64,000 bases of DNA from assembly GCA_900291925.1 (NCBI GenBank), contig UWYS01000011.1, forward strand, positions 783,349 through 847,348, written 5' to 3'. Shown here piece by piece: positions 33,864-45,518 of the stretch. This DNA comes from Thecaphora thlaspeos. Taxonomy: Eukaryota; Basidiomycota; Ustilaginomycetes; Urocystidales; Glomosporiaceae. The notes below the pieces were generated by a model, which was not told the DNA's origin, ran no database searches, and saw only the letters and a list, made by a program, of their open reading frames with translations. Positions within the stretch are counted from its first letter, which is position 1, and every line of letters begins with the position of its first letter. Position numbers and translations under genes: made by a program.

Positions 33864-34027
33864 ATCTTATTCGGCCTCTCTCTGGCGTGCTAGCGTCAAG
33901 AGAGAAGTCGTGAAGTCAGACAGAGCGCACGCTGCGCCCACTTTGGTCGTCGCATCCCCGTGTAGGCGCGCCTCTGCATCGCACCGCACCATGGACCCCG
34001 TGGACCCCTAAGTAGCGCGCCCTGGGC
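33864..34027 (-). repeat. 160-bp inverted repeat, copy B
   Basis: This is the reverse complement of copy A (28493-28652), 5.2 kb away. Homology ends abruptly at CCTGGGC (34027). Beyond it, unique sequence leads to a 41-A tract. Confidence 0.9.
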
Positions 34028-34372
34028 CCTCCTCCCTTTCACCACCTCTCTCGAGCACAGCTTATCGATCCCGAAGCTTGCCTTTTCTCCTGTTCGCGTG
34101 TCCCCTCTCGTCTGTATCCCATCGCAAAGCCGATCTCATCGTCCACAGGCTCTGCGCAGGATAGACGCCGACCTCACTTCGACTAAGACTCGCTCCAAGC
34201 GCATCTCTCGCCGATCAAGGCAGGCTGACTGACCACACACTAGACCGCGCTATGTGTCTCTTTGGTATCTCGACCTTTCGAAAATCCCTCATACTCGAGT
34301 TTCTGTAGATCTCACGACACGAAAGCTGCTACTCTTCGACCACCTTTTGCGCTGTTGAAACGACGAGCAGAC

Positions 34373-34373
<1 letters not shown>
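34028..34373 (+). other. Unique sequence between repeat copy B and a poly-A tract
   Basis: There are 346 bp with CT-rich composition and no open frame with bias. With the repeat on its left and A41 on its right, it could be a retroposed transcript, but no target-site duplication was found. No gene is supported. Confidence 0.35.

Positions 34374-34414
<41 letters not shown>
34374..34414 (+). repeat. Poly-A tract of 41 A
   Basis: An uninterrupted A41 lies 68 bp beyond the stop codon of the minus-strand SEC26 gene. It could be a retroposon tail (plus strand) or simply a homopolymer in the SEC26 3' region. Confidence 0.9.
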
Positions 34415-34416
<2 letters not shown>

Positions 34417-34481
34417 CCAGACCGACAAATTTCGTCGTCGTCAGCTAAACGTCCCCTCTCCTTCCCGCACGACGACCCGGG

Positions 34482-37400
34482 TCATCCGCGCGTCACCTCG
34501 AACCTACCGAGCGTAATCTTGTCTCCGAGACTGAGCGCGATGCCTTGCGTCTTGCTGCGGATGCGGACGTGACCCTGGATCGTCCCGTCGTCGAGCTGCT
34601 CGATGCTCAGGTTCGCCAGCGCATCTTCGCCAAACAGAGAGAGCGCATACATGTTGGCGCTCAGGAAGCCGCAGTCGCCCGCCAGAGACGCGTCCGGCGT
34701 CAGGCACGACATGTTGGTCGACTTGATGATGTGCGACAGGTACGCCTTCAACGACCTGCGCGGGCGAGCGACGACCACGCAAGGCGAAACCAAGCAAGGT
34801 CAGCACGGACAGGGAAACGAGAGTGGGGGAGAAACGGTCAGCAAGAGACGAGCCATCGCGCCGCTGGGCGACTGAGCGAGGGAAGGATGGGGATGCGCGC
34901 CACACACTCACTTGATGTTGGTGTTGACATTGACCTTGTTCTCCCACTCGAATTCGGTCCACATGCTGCGGAACTGCGCCTCGTTGCAGTAGGCGGGCGA
35001 GATGTAGTCCATAATGTCGATGTGGATGTCGTTGAGGACGACGCACTTGCTGTCGCCGGCCGAGGCGGTCCCCGTCCCCGCCGCGCCCTCGTAGATGATG
35101 TTGCCAAAGATGACGCCCGTCTCGGTCGACGAGACCTTGATCGTCGCCTTGATCGACTGGAAGCTGTACGGCGCGAGCGTGTGCGTCGTCGGCCGCTCGA
35201 CTAGCTTGAGGTCGCCCAGGGTCGCAAACTCGATCGACAGGTTCTGCAGCGTCTCGGCCGTCTGGTTGACGACGAGCACGTCGAGCAGGATGTCGAACTG
35301 GTGGACGTTGACGTACGCCTCGGCGTAGACCGGATCCGAGAAGCCCGTCAGCTGGACGACGTGTTGCAGCTTGCTGATGAAGTCGTCGCGTGCCGCCTCG
35401 GTCGCGCCCGTCGCCTGGGTGAGGTCGCGCTCAAACTCGACCGCCGCCGCCGCCGCCCCGCCGTCGGCGTTGCTGCTAAACTGCCGGAAGCTCAGCAGGT
35501 CGTCGGGCTGCACCTTGACCACCTTTGTCTCGCGCGCCTTCTTCTCATCGGCCTTCTTCTGGGCGTGCTCGACCATCTTGGCGTACGCCTGCTTGGTGTC
35601 ATGGAGGAAGATATCCGTCGCCTCGCGCTTGGCCTCGGCGAGCGTCTGGACGCAGCTCATGATGCGCTCCTGCGAGTCTTCGTCGATCGGCGCAGCGGCA
35701 AACTTGGACCCGCCGACGCGCACGATCGACGTCATGATCAGCATCGCCTCGGCCCGCAGCGCGTTGCACCGACCCGCATCCTCACCGGACGTCAACGACG
35801 ACGACAGCTCGCCGAAGCGCAGCACTAGCTTCACCAGCGTCGAGGCGAGTACGGTCCCCGTGTAAAAGTCGCCCAGTAGCAGTAGGCTCCGCAGAGGCGG
35901 CTTGGACGCGTTCTTGACCGCCTCGAGCCGCGCCTCGGTCGTCGACGAGAAGGCCGTTTCGGTCGCGTAGGTCCCGTCGGCCCGGACCCTCGTCGTCGTC
36001 TTGCTCGGTGCGGACGTCGAGGCCACCGCCGCATCGTCGCCGTTGCCGTTACCGCCGTCAGACTGCTCGGCGAGGAGCCGTTCCTCGGCCGCAAGGATGG
36101 GGACCTCGCCGACGACCTTGCGGATCTGTTGCATGGCCTCATTGATGTCGTCGATGCTGTCGCAGTACTCGCCGACAATCCAGAGCGCGCCGCGGAAAAC
36201 CTTGCCGCTCTTGATGTCGCCAAAGGTGCGGAGCAGCTTCTCGACGATGCTGGAGCGGAGGTCGGGGAACTTTTCGACGACCTCGCGGACGAATGCGATG
36301 ACGTCGACGGCGCTCGGGTTGCTCGAGTCGCCGAGGAACTCCATGAGCACGTGGACGACGTTGCTGGCGACCTCGGAGAACTTGATGGCGCACGCGTGGA
36401 TGCTCTGGACCAGGAGCTGGCGGTACTCTTGGTTCTTTTCCTGCGACTGGCTCTCGACCGTCTTCATGAGCTCCTTTTTGAGGAGCAGGACGACCTCTTC
36501 GATGTTGCGGTTCGAGACCATCTCGAGGGCGATGCGGAGCGCCTTGCGGCGGACGTCCATGTCCGGGCTCGAGAGAACGCGGAGGAGGTCCATGACGAGC
36601 GGATCGATGACGTGCTCATGGCGCGAGCGGAGGACGTCGAGTCGGTCGAGGACGATGAGCTTGACGTTGTTGTCGCTCTCCTTTACGATGAGCTCGATGA
36701 GGGCGCTCGCGGTGGCCTTGACCGCGGCGGCGTTCTGAGTGAGGGTGGTGAGGGTGATGGCTGCCTCGTACTTGACCGAGTGGCTCGCGGCGCCGAGGAG
36801 CTCCGAGACAGCGCGGATGTAGCGCGAGCGGTGCGGGTTGTCGCCGCGGCAGTCCTTGCGGATCAGCTCGATGATGGCGAGCTGCATCAGCTCGTCCTGG
36901 ACCGCGACCTGGTCGCCGAGAGCGAGGAAGTAGTCGACGGCGCGCTCCTTTGCGACGTTGCAGAGCAGGACAAAGGCATTGCGCTTGCAGGTCGAGTCGT
37001 TTTCGGCGGCGAGAAACGTCTCGATGAGCTCCGGGGCATCGACGATGAGGCTCTCGTTCTGCTGAAAGATTGTGTAGACGCAGAATACGGCGTTCTTGCG
37101 GACGTAGCTGTGGCGGTGCTCGAGGCACTGGCGGATGGTGGGGATGAGGGGCTCGAGCAGCTCGGGCTCCTTGACCTTCTGGAGGAAGCGGAGCGTGGAG
37201 CCGCGGATATACTCGTTGGGGTGCTGAAGGTCATTGCGGATGGCGTTGCAGACGAGAATCATCTCCTGCTTGAGGTTGCCCTTTTCGTCGAGCTTGGGGC
37301 AGACCTCCCAGTAGAAGTGGAGCATCTTCTTGAGCTGCTTGTTGCGGCTCGGCATGACGTACTGGATCACGGGCATCAGGAGGGTGGGCTGCGGACTGCC

Positions 37401-37559
37401 GTTGACAGTGGACACGATGATGCGCCTGAGTGTCTCGAGCTTGACCTCGTCGGAGCCCTTCTGGAGGTTGAGGCGGAGATCCTGAGTGGAGAGCTCGATG
37501 CCATCGCTGCCGATGTCAGGCGCGATGACGGCGTAGGCGACTGCGTCCGACGAGGACAT
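34482..37559 (-). CDS. SEC26: Coatomer subunit beta (beta-COP, Sec26)
   Basis: Beta-COP is part of the COPI coat that buds retrograde Golgi-to-ER vesicles. Two exons, 37559-34912 and 34755-34482, joined across 34911-34756 (GTGAGT...CGCAG), give 973 aa, the same size as yeast Sec26. The start is [15 protein letters not shown] at 37559; the frame is open a further 138 codons upstream, but that extension is low-complexity leader. The N-terminal adaptin-like HEAT solenoid includes [19 protein letters not shown] and [18 protein letters not shown]. The C-terminal appendage includes [19 protein letters not shown], the [20 protein letters not shown] block and [12 protein letters not shown] in exon 2. 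It is divergent from INCENP across 1.2 kb. Confidence 0.96.
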
Positions 37560-38739
37560 TGTGGGCGAGCAGGCGGGGCCGTGTGACGAGGCTGGTTGAA
37601 GGAAGGTGCTCGTAGAGAAGAGTTGGGCCGAACGACGGGAGAGGTCGAGGAGAGCAGCTGGGGCGGTGATCTGTCTGTGGGATGGCCCGTCTGCTGCTGC
37701 TGTCCGAAGCCAAGGAGGGCGAGGTGGTAGTCGGGAGGCTGTGTCGTTCTGACGCACGCAGCGAGTAGAGCGTCGATGCAGGTGGTCGTCAGGTGCGTGA
37801 GGAGAAGGATGACGGGGGTGGCGGGGATGGCAGGTGGGACGATGATGGCGAGGAGAGGAGAGGGGAGAAGGTGAATCGCCAGGCGAGAAGGTGCCAACGG
37901 AACCAGCGGGCGTGCCGAAGGGCGGGCGTGCACCTTTCCCGCGCTGCTTCGTGCGCAAGGACCAAGGCAGCACCGTCGCCGCGCTGGCCCGCCCCCCGGC
38001 GCCCCTGCGCCCCGGCGCCCCGATTCGAGATCACGGAGGCTCATTTTTTTGTCTCGCGCGAGACAGTATTGGGCCACGCTGTTTGATTTTCACGTGACCA
38101 ACAAGCGCCTGAACGCCAGAGCGGCGCCGGTGAACGCGTCGGCGAGGCGGCGGACCCGAATGGGCTGCCACTCGGACCGCTCTGGCACTCGCTCAGCAGC
38201 AGCAGCAGCAGCAGCAACCCCTGTCTGCCCTCCCTCTCTCTGCCGCCGCCACCATCTCTATCCACCACCAACCAACCACCTATCACCAACCCATCACCGC
38301 CATCCGCCAGCGACCCGCCCATCAGCATCGTCGTCCCTCAAGATCACACCGCGCAAAAATCCCTGACCCTTCGTATCCCAGACTACCCCTCCGCCTTTCA
38401 CCCCCTTCCCATCAGCACACGACAACACCGTCCACCACCATCGCCCTTGTCTCGCAGCATCTCGCCAGCATTTCGTCCCTTTTCCACAGCACCCGGGTCG
38501 CCCCTCTCGTCCACATTCAGTGCTCTACACGCACCAGATGTCCGCCAGCTAGACTCGCCCTCTCCATTAGACCCTGTCCCCTGTTCCACTTCGCCGCCTC
38601 CCGTCTCGACATCCACCCCGGCCTCTCCCCCTCCGAGCCTTTAGCTTCGGGACAGGGCATCCACCGACCTGGGCCGATTGCGTGATACAAAACAAGAGCA
38701 GCGCGGTCTACCAGCCACCAGTCACCGTCTCTCGCCACG
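37560..38739. promoter_or_regulatory. Divergent promoter region, SEC26 / INCENP
   Basis: There are 1.18 kb between outward-facing genes. It contains a perfect 14-bp palindrome GTCTCGCGCGAGAC at 38051-38064 (same core as the 55 bp satellites), a CAG run near 38196-38215, and CA/CT-rich leaders on both sides. No gene is supported. Confidence 0.5.
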
Positions 38740-41700
38740 ATGCCCACCGCTCGCTCCGCATCGGGCCGCAGGGCACCCGCCGCATCCACTTCGGCCTCGG
38801 CCCTCACAACAGCAGCAATGGCGACCACGACAGAGGATCCCGACGTCATCCCGCCCCAACTCTCAACAGGCCTTCAGTCGGCCTACTCAAACCTCCTCGG
38901 ATACGTGAACGGCATGCGCAAGTGCTGCGACATGGCCAAGTTCTACCAGCACGTACACATGCAGGGCGACGACTTCATCGCCGACAGCATACAGCACGCA
39001 AATGACATCTTTGCCAGCTACGCGTGAGTGCACGCGCTTCTGCCCCCGGCCCCGCCTACAAACATCGCAGGCATGATGGAGACTGACGCAGCCTCTCTCC
39101 TCATCTTTCCCCGCCCCATCAGCTCCGCGTCCAAGATCCACGACTCGCCCACCAAGATGGCCGGCGAGATGCTCAAGACGCCCTCGCGCCGCAAGGACGC
39201 CCCTCGGACGCGTAGGGCCGCCGCAAACGTCGCAGCGCTCCGCCTCAAGGCCTACGAAAAGTCGCCCGTCGTTGCAGATCGGAGGGGCAAAGACCGCTCC
39301 GACAAGGAAAACCTGCCCGCCAGCGGCCGGCTGGGCGACGACGCGCTCCAGCTCACCAATCCACTCCAGCAGAAGCTGCTCGAGGCCAAGGAGAGGAGCG
39401 CCAAGGGCAAGGCCAAAGCCATCGTGGCCGTCACGCCGCTCGGCGAGATCAACGGCAGCAACGGCAACATCAAGAAGCGCTCGGCAGCCATCAGCTGCGA
39501 CAACGGCGACGACCTCGACGACGACGACGTCAGCGACGCTGGTCAGCCGACGCCAAAACTGCCCGCGCGACGCGCTCTCGGCGAGATCAGCGTCTCGATC
39601 GTCAACTCGCGAGCAGGGCAGGGCCCCTCCTCCGAAGGCCCTGATCGAGTCTTGACCGCCAAGGGCAGGTCGGTGTCCTCTTCGACGGCCGCCAGGGCGC
39701 AACCGCTCCCCTCATCGTCTTCGTCATACTCGTCTGCGAAGGCCGGCAACGGTGAGACCGCGCTGCCTCCTCTTCCCAGCTCCTCGTCATCCTCAACCAA
39801 ACAGAACGAAGCTACAGCAACAGCGAAAGCCAGCACCGAGGCGTCGGCGAAACGCTTACCAAAAGCCGCTGCGGTGACAGCACCAACGCAGCCCGAGGAC
39901 GTCGTCGTCGTCGTCATCGACAACAGCATGGAAATCGACCAGACCATGGTCGGTGGCGCATCGTCATCCCTCGTGGACCGGACCATGCCGAGGGCCTCGA
40001 CCCCGCCACCGCCCTCGACCTCGCCCCAGAAGCCAGCGACGCGCGGAATCACGGCGACAGTCTCAATCGACGACCTCCAGCCCATCGGAGACGCATCGAC
40101 TTCAGACACTAGCGAGTTGGCAGTCAGCGCCAGCGAGGAAGAGCGCCGTCGCTCACACGTCGAGGTAGACGCCGGGGAGGTGCACTTGCAGCCGACAGTA
40201 GAAAAGGCGATAGACACGGAGGATGTGATAGACGCGGTGAGCGAGGAGATGGAGGAGGAAGAGAACGAGGAGGCCGTTGAGGTGGTGGAGCGCGCGCAGG
40301 ACAAGGCGACCGTCTCAGAGACCGGGCAGAGGGCACCGGCTTCCGCCGAAGACAGCGAAGGCGCGGCCGACGAAGCTGACGAGGATGAGGAGGCCAGCTC
40401 GGCAGAGCGGACCGCCGTTACAGCGGAGCAGGACCTCTCGGTGATTGCCGAGGACGAGCCGGCCGCCGCCGAAGCCAGCAGCAAGGTGTCCAAGGCGGAC
40501 GCCGCACGCAAGAGCGCCGCCGCCCTGCTGGCCTCGAAGCTTCAGCAGCAGCAGCAGCAGCAGCAGGATGCCGGCGCTCACGCCAACACCGAAAAGCCTG
40601 CCAAGCGCACCCTATCGTCCTTCAGCGCCAAGAAGAGCCTCTCGACCAACGCCGCTGCGGCCCTTAATGCAGCAGCGGTGGCGAACGCCAACCTTCCCGC
40701 CCTTCCCGCGTCGACGCCCGCTGGTCCCAGCTTCCGCAGCAGCTTCCTAAACAAGAGCCTCCGCAAGCGCGTCGAAGACTCACAGACGCGCGACAAGGTT
40801 CTCAACGACGACGACGAAGAAGAAGACGACGACGACGAGGACCGCGACGGAGCATCGGACGTCGAAGGAGCGGTGACGACAGCAGCATCGGCATCAGCAG
40901 GGGCAGCTAAGGCGACGGCCGCCGCGACCGAGGCCAAGGCGGGCAAGGGCATGAGCAAAGTCCAGCTGGCCATGGCCTCGATGACCAAGTCCAACACGCG
41001 CACCAATGCGACGCATGACACCCCCGCCCCAGCAGCGGCGGCCTCTCGCTCAGCGACGGGGACCAAGCGCAAGAGCAACGAGAGCCACACTCCCGATGCC
41101 GCCGACCCTGCCGACCGCAACTCGCCGCCCTCCGCCAAGATCGCCAAAGCCGCCGCTGCCGTCTCGCGCCTCGGATCCAGCAAGACGCCCGGTCACACAG
41201 CCACCTCGACGTCCGACGCGCCCACCCCAGCGACCGCCGCCAAAGCCAGGCCGGCAGCCTCGGGCCCCGCCTCGAAGCTCGAGATGTTCCGAAACAACCT
41301 CGCCACCGTCACGCGCAACGGCGGCGGCGGCGCAGGTGCCGGTGGAGCACGCGGCGGCGTACCGCTCGCCAGCAGCAGCGCCTTTGCGCACCACGTCTCG
41401 GCCTCGAGCCCTTCCAAGGCCCTGCCTCCGATTCCTATCGCGGCGGCGCTGGTACCCACGTCGGACCCTATCACCTCGCGCGACGCTGCCACCGCCACTT
41501 CCTCCTCCGATGCGCCTTTGTCGAAGCTCTACCCGAGCCTCCCCGAGGCGGCCGTCTCACCCACACGCCTCCAGCAGCAACAGCAACAAGCCAAACTTGC
41601 CGCCGCCGTCGCCAAAGGTGCTGCCGTCGAATCGATCTCCTCGCCGCTGTCTCCAAAGTCGCCGTCGCTGCTGGGTAAGGCCATCCCGACCGCGACGGAC

Positions 41701-44700
41701 GCGGCTACTGCCGCCTCCACCTCGCCGGTCCGCCTCTCGCCGCGGAACGCCAGCATCCGCAACTCGCCGAACAAGAGCCCGGAGCGCAGCCGCTTCGGCT
41801 CGCCCTACAGGTCGCTGCGGAACGGAGGGGGTGCATCGAAAGGGTCCGAGCCCACCTCACCCACGGGCGCTACCGCCGGTAGCCGCACGTTGGCCTCGCT
41901 CTTTGGCACGGCGACTTACAGCGGTGCCGGCAGCCGATTGCCTCAGCGGCTCCCTGTGTCTGCTACCGGCGCTGTCCCCGCCGGCTCGACGACGCCGATG
42001 TCGTCGCCCGTACCAAAGGTGCTCCGCGCCGCGTCCAAGGCCATGCCGCCGCCGCCGCCGGTGCATTCAGAAGAGACAGCTGGGATTGACAAGCCTAAAG
42101 CTTCCGAAGCGATGGTAGGCGTCCCGGTCAAGGCGCGCCACACCAGCAGGTCCTCGGCTTCCCAGTCAGCGTCGTCGGACGGCGGGGAGCGGAGGCAGAC
42201 GAGGCAGTCCGCGGCCAAGGCGAAAGAGGCCGAGCAGCTGCAGCAGCAGGCGGCGGCGGCGGCGGCGTCCGACCCGTCTGATTCGCAGGCCGTTCTGTCT
42301 CAGGCGACGCAGAGCCGGACGCAGCCGGCCACGCAATTCTTTGACGCCCTGTCGCAAAAGGCGGACGCTTCCAACGAGAAGACAACGGAGATCGACAACG
42401 ACGACGTCGCTATGGCCTCTGTTGCCGCTGCCGACGAAGAGTCGAGCGACTCGGAGGGCGAGCTTACCCTCGAGGAGCTCTCCAAAGGCAAGATCAAGGG
42501 GCAACCGCAGTTACAGCCGCAGCCGCAGCAACACAAGGAGAGGGAGGATGCGTCCGCGCAGCGCTCGAAGCAGCAACCGCAGCAGACCAAGCAGGGGCAG
42601 CATCAGCCCACGGCGTCTTCTTCTCGCAAGGAAGCTGGGGCCCCTGCCATTGCTGTCGTCATTCCTTCGCCGCGCAAGGCGACCAATCCGGCTCTCGCTT
42701 CGTCGACGCAGGCGCAGCAGGGCCGCCTGAATGGCTCGATCCGCGGCGCCGCTCCGCCCTCTGCGCCCAACGGTCGAGCGATGGCGCAGAAGCAGGCTGA
42801 TGGCGGCCCGCTCAACTCGAGCGTCAACGGCAAGTTCGCATCGAGCAAGCTGCCCACGTCCAGCCAGCCCTCATCGTCGTCGTCAGCCACGGGCTCGGGG
42901 TCGGATCCCGCCTCGAACGGTCAGGCCGGCGGTACCAACAGCAGCGGCTGGGGCTTTGGCGCCCGGCTCAAGGGCCTCTTTGGCCTGCAGAGCTCCACAT
43001 CGGGCGCCGCCGCCGGTGGCACCGCGGCTCCCAGCTCTGGCGGCTCGTCCTCCGCCTCGTCTGGCTTCATGCCTCGTCCTCGCACGATGAGCATCTCGCA
43101 GAACAATAACGGTCTCGGCAACTCGATCAGCGCAGCTGCAACCGCCGCAGCATCACAGCAGCAACATCAGCAGGGCTCGCAGTCGCAGGAGAGCAGCCGC
43201 CTCAACGCGTCGCAGACGTCGACATCGACGGCGTCTTCGGCGGCGGCGATCGTCGGCAAGCCCGCCAGCCTGGCGCGCGCCGAGATGCTCCGCCGCAAGG
43301 AGGCGGAAGAGGCCGAGCGCAAGGCCAAGGAGCGCGACGAGCGCAAGCGCATGGTGCTGGCAGCCAAGGAGAAGCGCGCCAAGGCGGCGCAGGAGGAGGA
43401 GCAGGAAAAGGAGAAGCGCAAGCGTGCCCGCGAGGACAACGACCGCGCCAAGAGGCTCGCCGACGTCTCCGAGGCCCTTCCGCCCGTCGCGGCCGCTGGC
43501 GGCGCGCCGCACGCTGGCAGGGGGTCGACGGCATTCAACGCTGCATCGGTCAAGAGCCGCTACCTGGCCGGATCCACCAACGCTGCCCCGACCTCGACGG
43601 CGATCGGCAGCGGCAACGCGGCGGTCTCGGACAACGGCAAGAAGAGGCGCCTGACGACGGACCGCGACGGCAACGTCCCGGCTGCCGCTCCGGCGATGGC
43701 GGCGGCGGCGATTCCGTCCGTCCTGCTCTCCAAGCCGCAGCAGGACCAGCAGCAGGGCCAGCAGGGGCAGGGACAGCGCCAGCGTGCAGGTTCGGTGGGA
43801 ACGCAGGGTGCACCCAAGCTGACGCACACCGTCAGCCAGACCTCCATCCGCGGCGGTCCGGGTGGCGCGCCGTCGCAGCCGGCCGTCGGCACGACCAACT
43901 TCAAGTCGTCGACGAACGCGGCGCCTTCCATGGCTGGCAGCACCGTCAACAGCAGCAACGGCGTCGCACGGCCTGGACTCCACGCTGCCGGCCAGCCCAT
44001 CCGCTTCGGCAGCGCCACCCCCTCTTCCTCTTCCACTGCCAAGGCAGCTGCGGCCGCGGCCGCGTCGGCATCGGCATCTGCCGCCGCGCAGCAGAAGCGC
44101 ACGTCGAACTTTTCCGCCCAGAATCCGTTCCAGCAGCAGCAGATCCTCAAGCAGCAACAGGCGCAGCAGCAGCAGTTGCAAAAGCAACGCCAGCTTCAAG
44201 CGCAGGAGGCCGCCAATGCACGCGCCGCGATGGCCGCGGCGCAGTACAAGGAGGCATACGCGGCCGAGGAGCGCGACAGGGAGAGGGCAAGGGAGAAGGA
44301 AAAGGAGGAAGAGCTGCCCGACGTCAATTCCGAGTGAGTATGCGCATCGGCCTCCCTCGGCCCTAACCTGTCCCCTTGCTTCCTGTCAAGTGATCGTCTA
44401 CTGATCCACTCCCACTTCACTATTCCCTCGCCGCGACCCTGCAGATACTCAGACAGCGACAACGAAGAGACCGTCGCACGGCGCGCCACCCATCCGGCCT
44501 GGACGCAGGGTTCGCCACTGCAGCATGCCCTTCTTGCGCAAGCCACCATCGACGCGGACGAGATCTTCGGGATACCGAGTGGACCCGTCAAGCTGGAAGA
44601 GATGCTACCGAGCGCAACGAGCCAGGTGCGCATCCGGAGGCCGAGGTCGAGCAGCGCCAACTGGAGTGGACCGGACGGTCTGGCGCAGTGGGAGATTGAT

Positions 44701-44802
44701 AGGTACAACAGGAGGTTGGGCATTAGGAGCGGCGGCGTTCCGCCCGGTGGCAACGCTGGCGCGGGGCCGGGAGCAGGGAGGAAGGAGGAGAAGGGCAAGT
44801 AA
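38740..44802 (+). CDS. SLI15: INCENP/Sli15-like inner centromere protein, very large
   Basis: Sli15/INCENP is the scaffold that activates and localises Aurora B in the chromosomal passenger complex. Exons 38740-39023, 39123-44333 and 44445-44802 give 1950 aa. The N-terminus has a conserved-looking helical segment (LLGYVNGMRKCCDMAKFYQH). The centre is long Ser/Ala/Gln-rich disordered sequence. A charged single-helix region follows (EEAERKAKERDERKRM through KRKRAREDNDRAKR). The C-terminal IN-box, which binds Aurora, spans the last junction: YSDSDNEETVARRATHPAW, then SPLQHALLAQATIDADEIFG. Known INCENPs are about 700-920 aa in yeast and human, so the middle is unusually expanded. Donors GTGAGT are canonical. 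Ortholog call rests mainly on the IN-box. Confidence 0.85.
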
Positions 44803-45518
44803 GGACGTGATAGAGAGTGGGGTACGGACGGAATAGCATCTGACTTTGAGACCTTCTTGGCATGTATAGCATCGGCAGACGTACAATTTTACATTTCTGG
44901 CTTTTTAGCGTCTTCGTCATCGTCGCCGTTGGCATCTTCCCAGCCCGTTTGCCCTGCTTGAGGCGAGGAAGCGATGTGCGAGGAAACGAAGACACGACAC
45001 GTCGCTTCGGATCGTTCCGACATGCATATAGCCAGCTCAGCAGCGCCCGCTTGGCTCGGAAGGCTTCCGAGACGAGCCGTTGTGCCCGCCGTCATCGGCC
45101 GGATGGCTCTTTCGGTCTCCAGAGCTAAGCTCAGCCCGAGTTGGTTGTGATAGCGGGTGAGCCGGGGCTAGCCACTGAAGGCTGGAGGTTATGAAGCAAG
45201 AGAGTCCGGGATGTCCGGCTCTCATCCTCTGCCTGCCGGCTGGCTAAATCGCGACACACCGACTCGCGCGGTCGACTGCGCAGGACAGAGAAAAAGGACG
45301 AGTGAGTTAGGATGGAGGGGAGGGAGGAGCTCGCCAGTCGAAGAGCTCAGCTTTTGTGGTGGCTCCTCTCCTTTCCTCTCGCCCTGTACGAGCCACTGTC
45401 CAACAGCTGCATTTCGTTCCCATCTCCGTCCCCATCCCGTTTGCACTCCCACTTGACGAATTGCAATCCCCATCCCACCTGGTTGCCTTCCTTCCCAGCG
45501 AGCCCCCAATAGCAAGCG
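44803..45518. promoter_or_regulatory. INCENP 3' region and MER3 promoter
   Basis: There are 716 bp between same-strand genes. The last 150 bp before ATG 45519 are CT/CA-rich. No TATA box and no other gene are seen. Confidence 0.4.

Noticed and set aside
36129..37586. Long plus-strand frame (485 codons) opposite SEC26
   Set aside because: It is antisense to a conserved beta-COP exon and has the Glu/Asp/Leu/Val-rich composition produced by GC-ending codons read backwards.
37560..37973. N-terminal extension of SEC26 by 138 codons
   Set aside because: The frame is open, but the sequence is Pro/Ser/His-rich leader; the conserved start and the yeast-like length of 973 aa favour ATG 37559.
43153..44199. 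Leu/Arg-rich minus-strand frame opposite INCENP
   Set aside because: Reverse reading of poly-Gln/Ala repeats; no domain and no independent signals.
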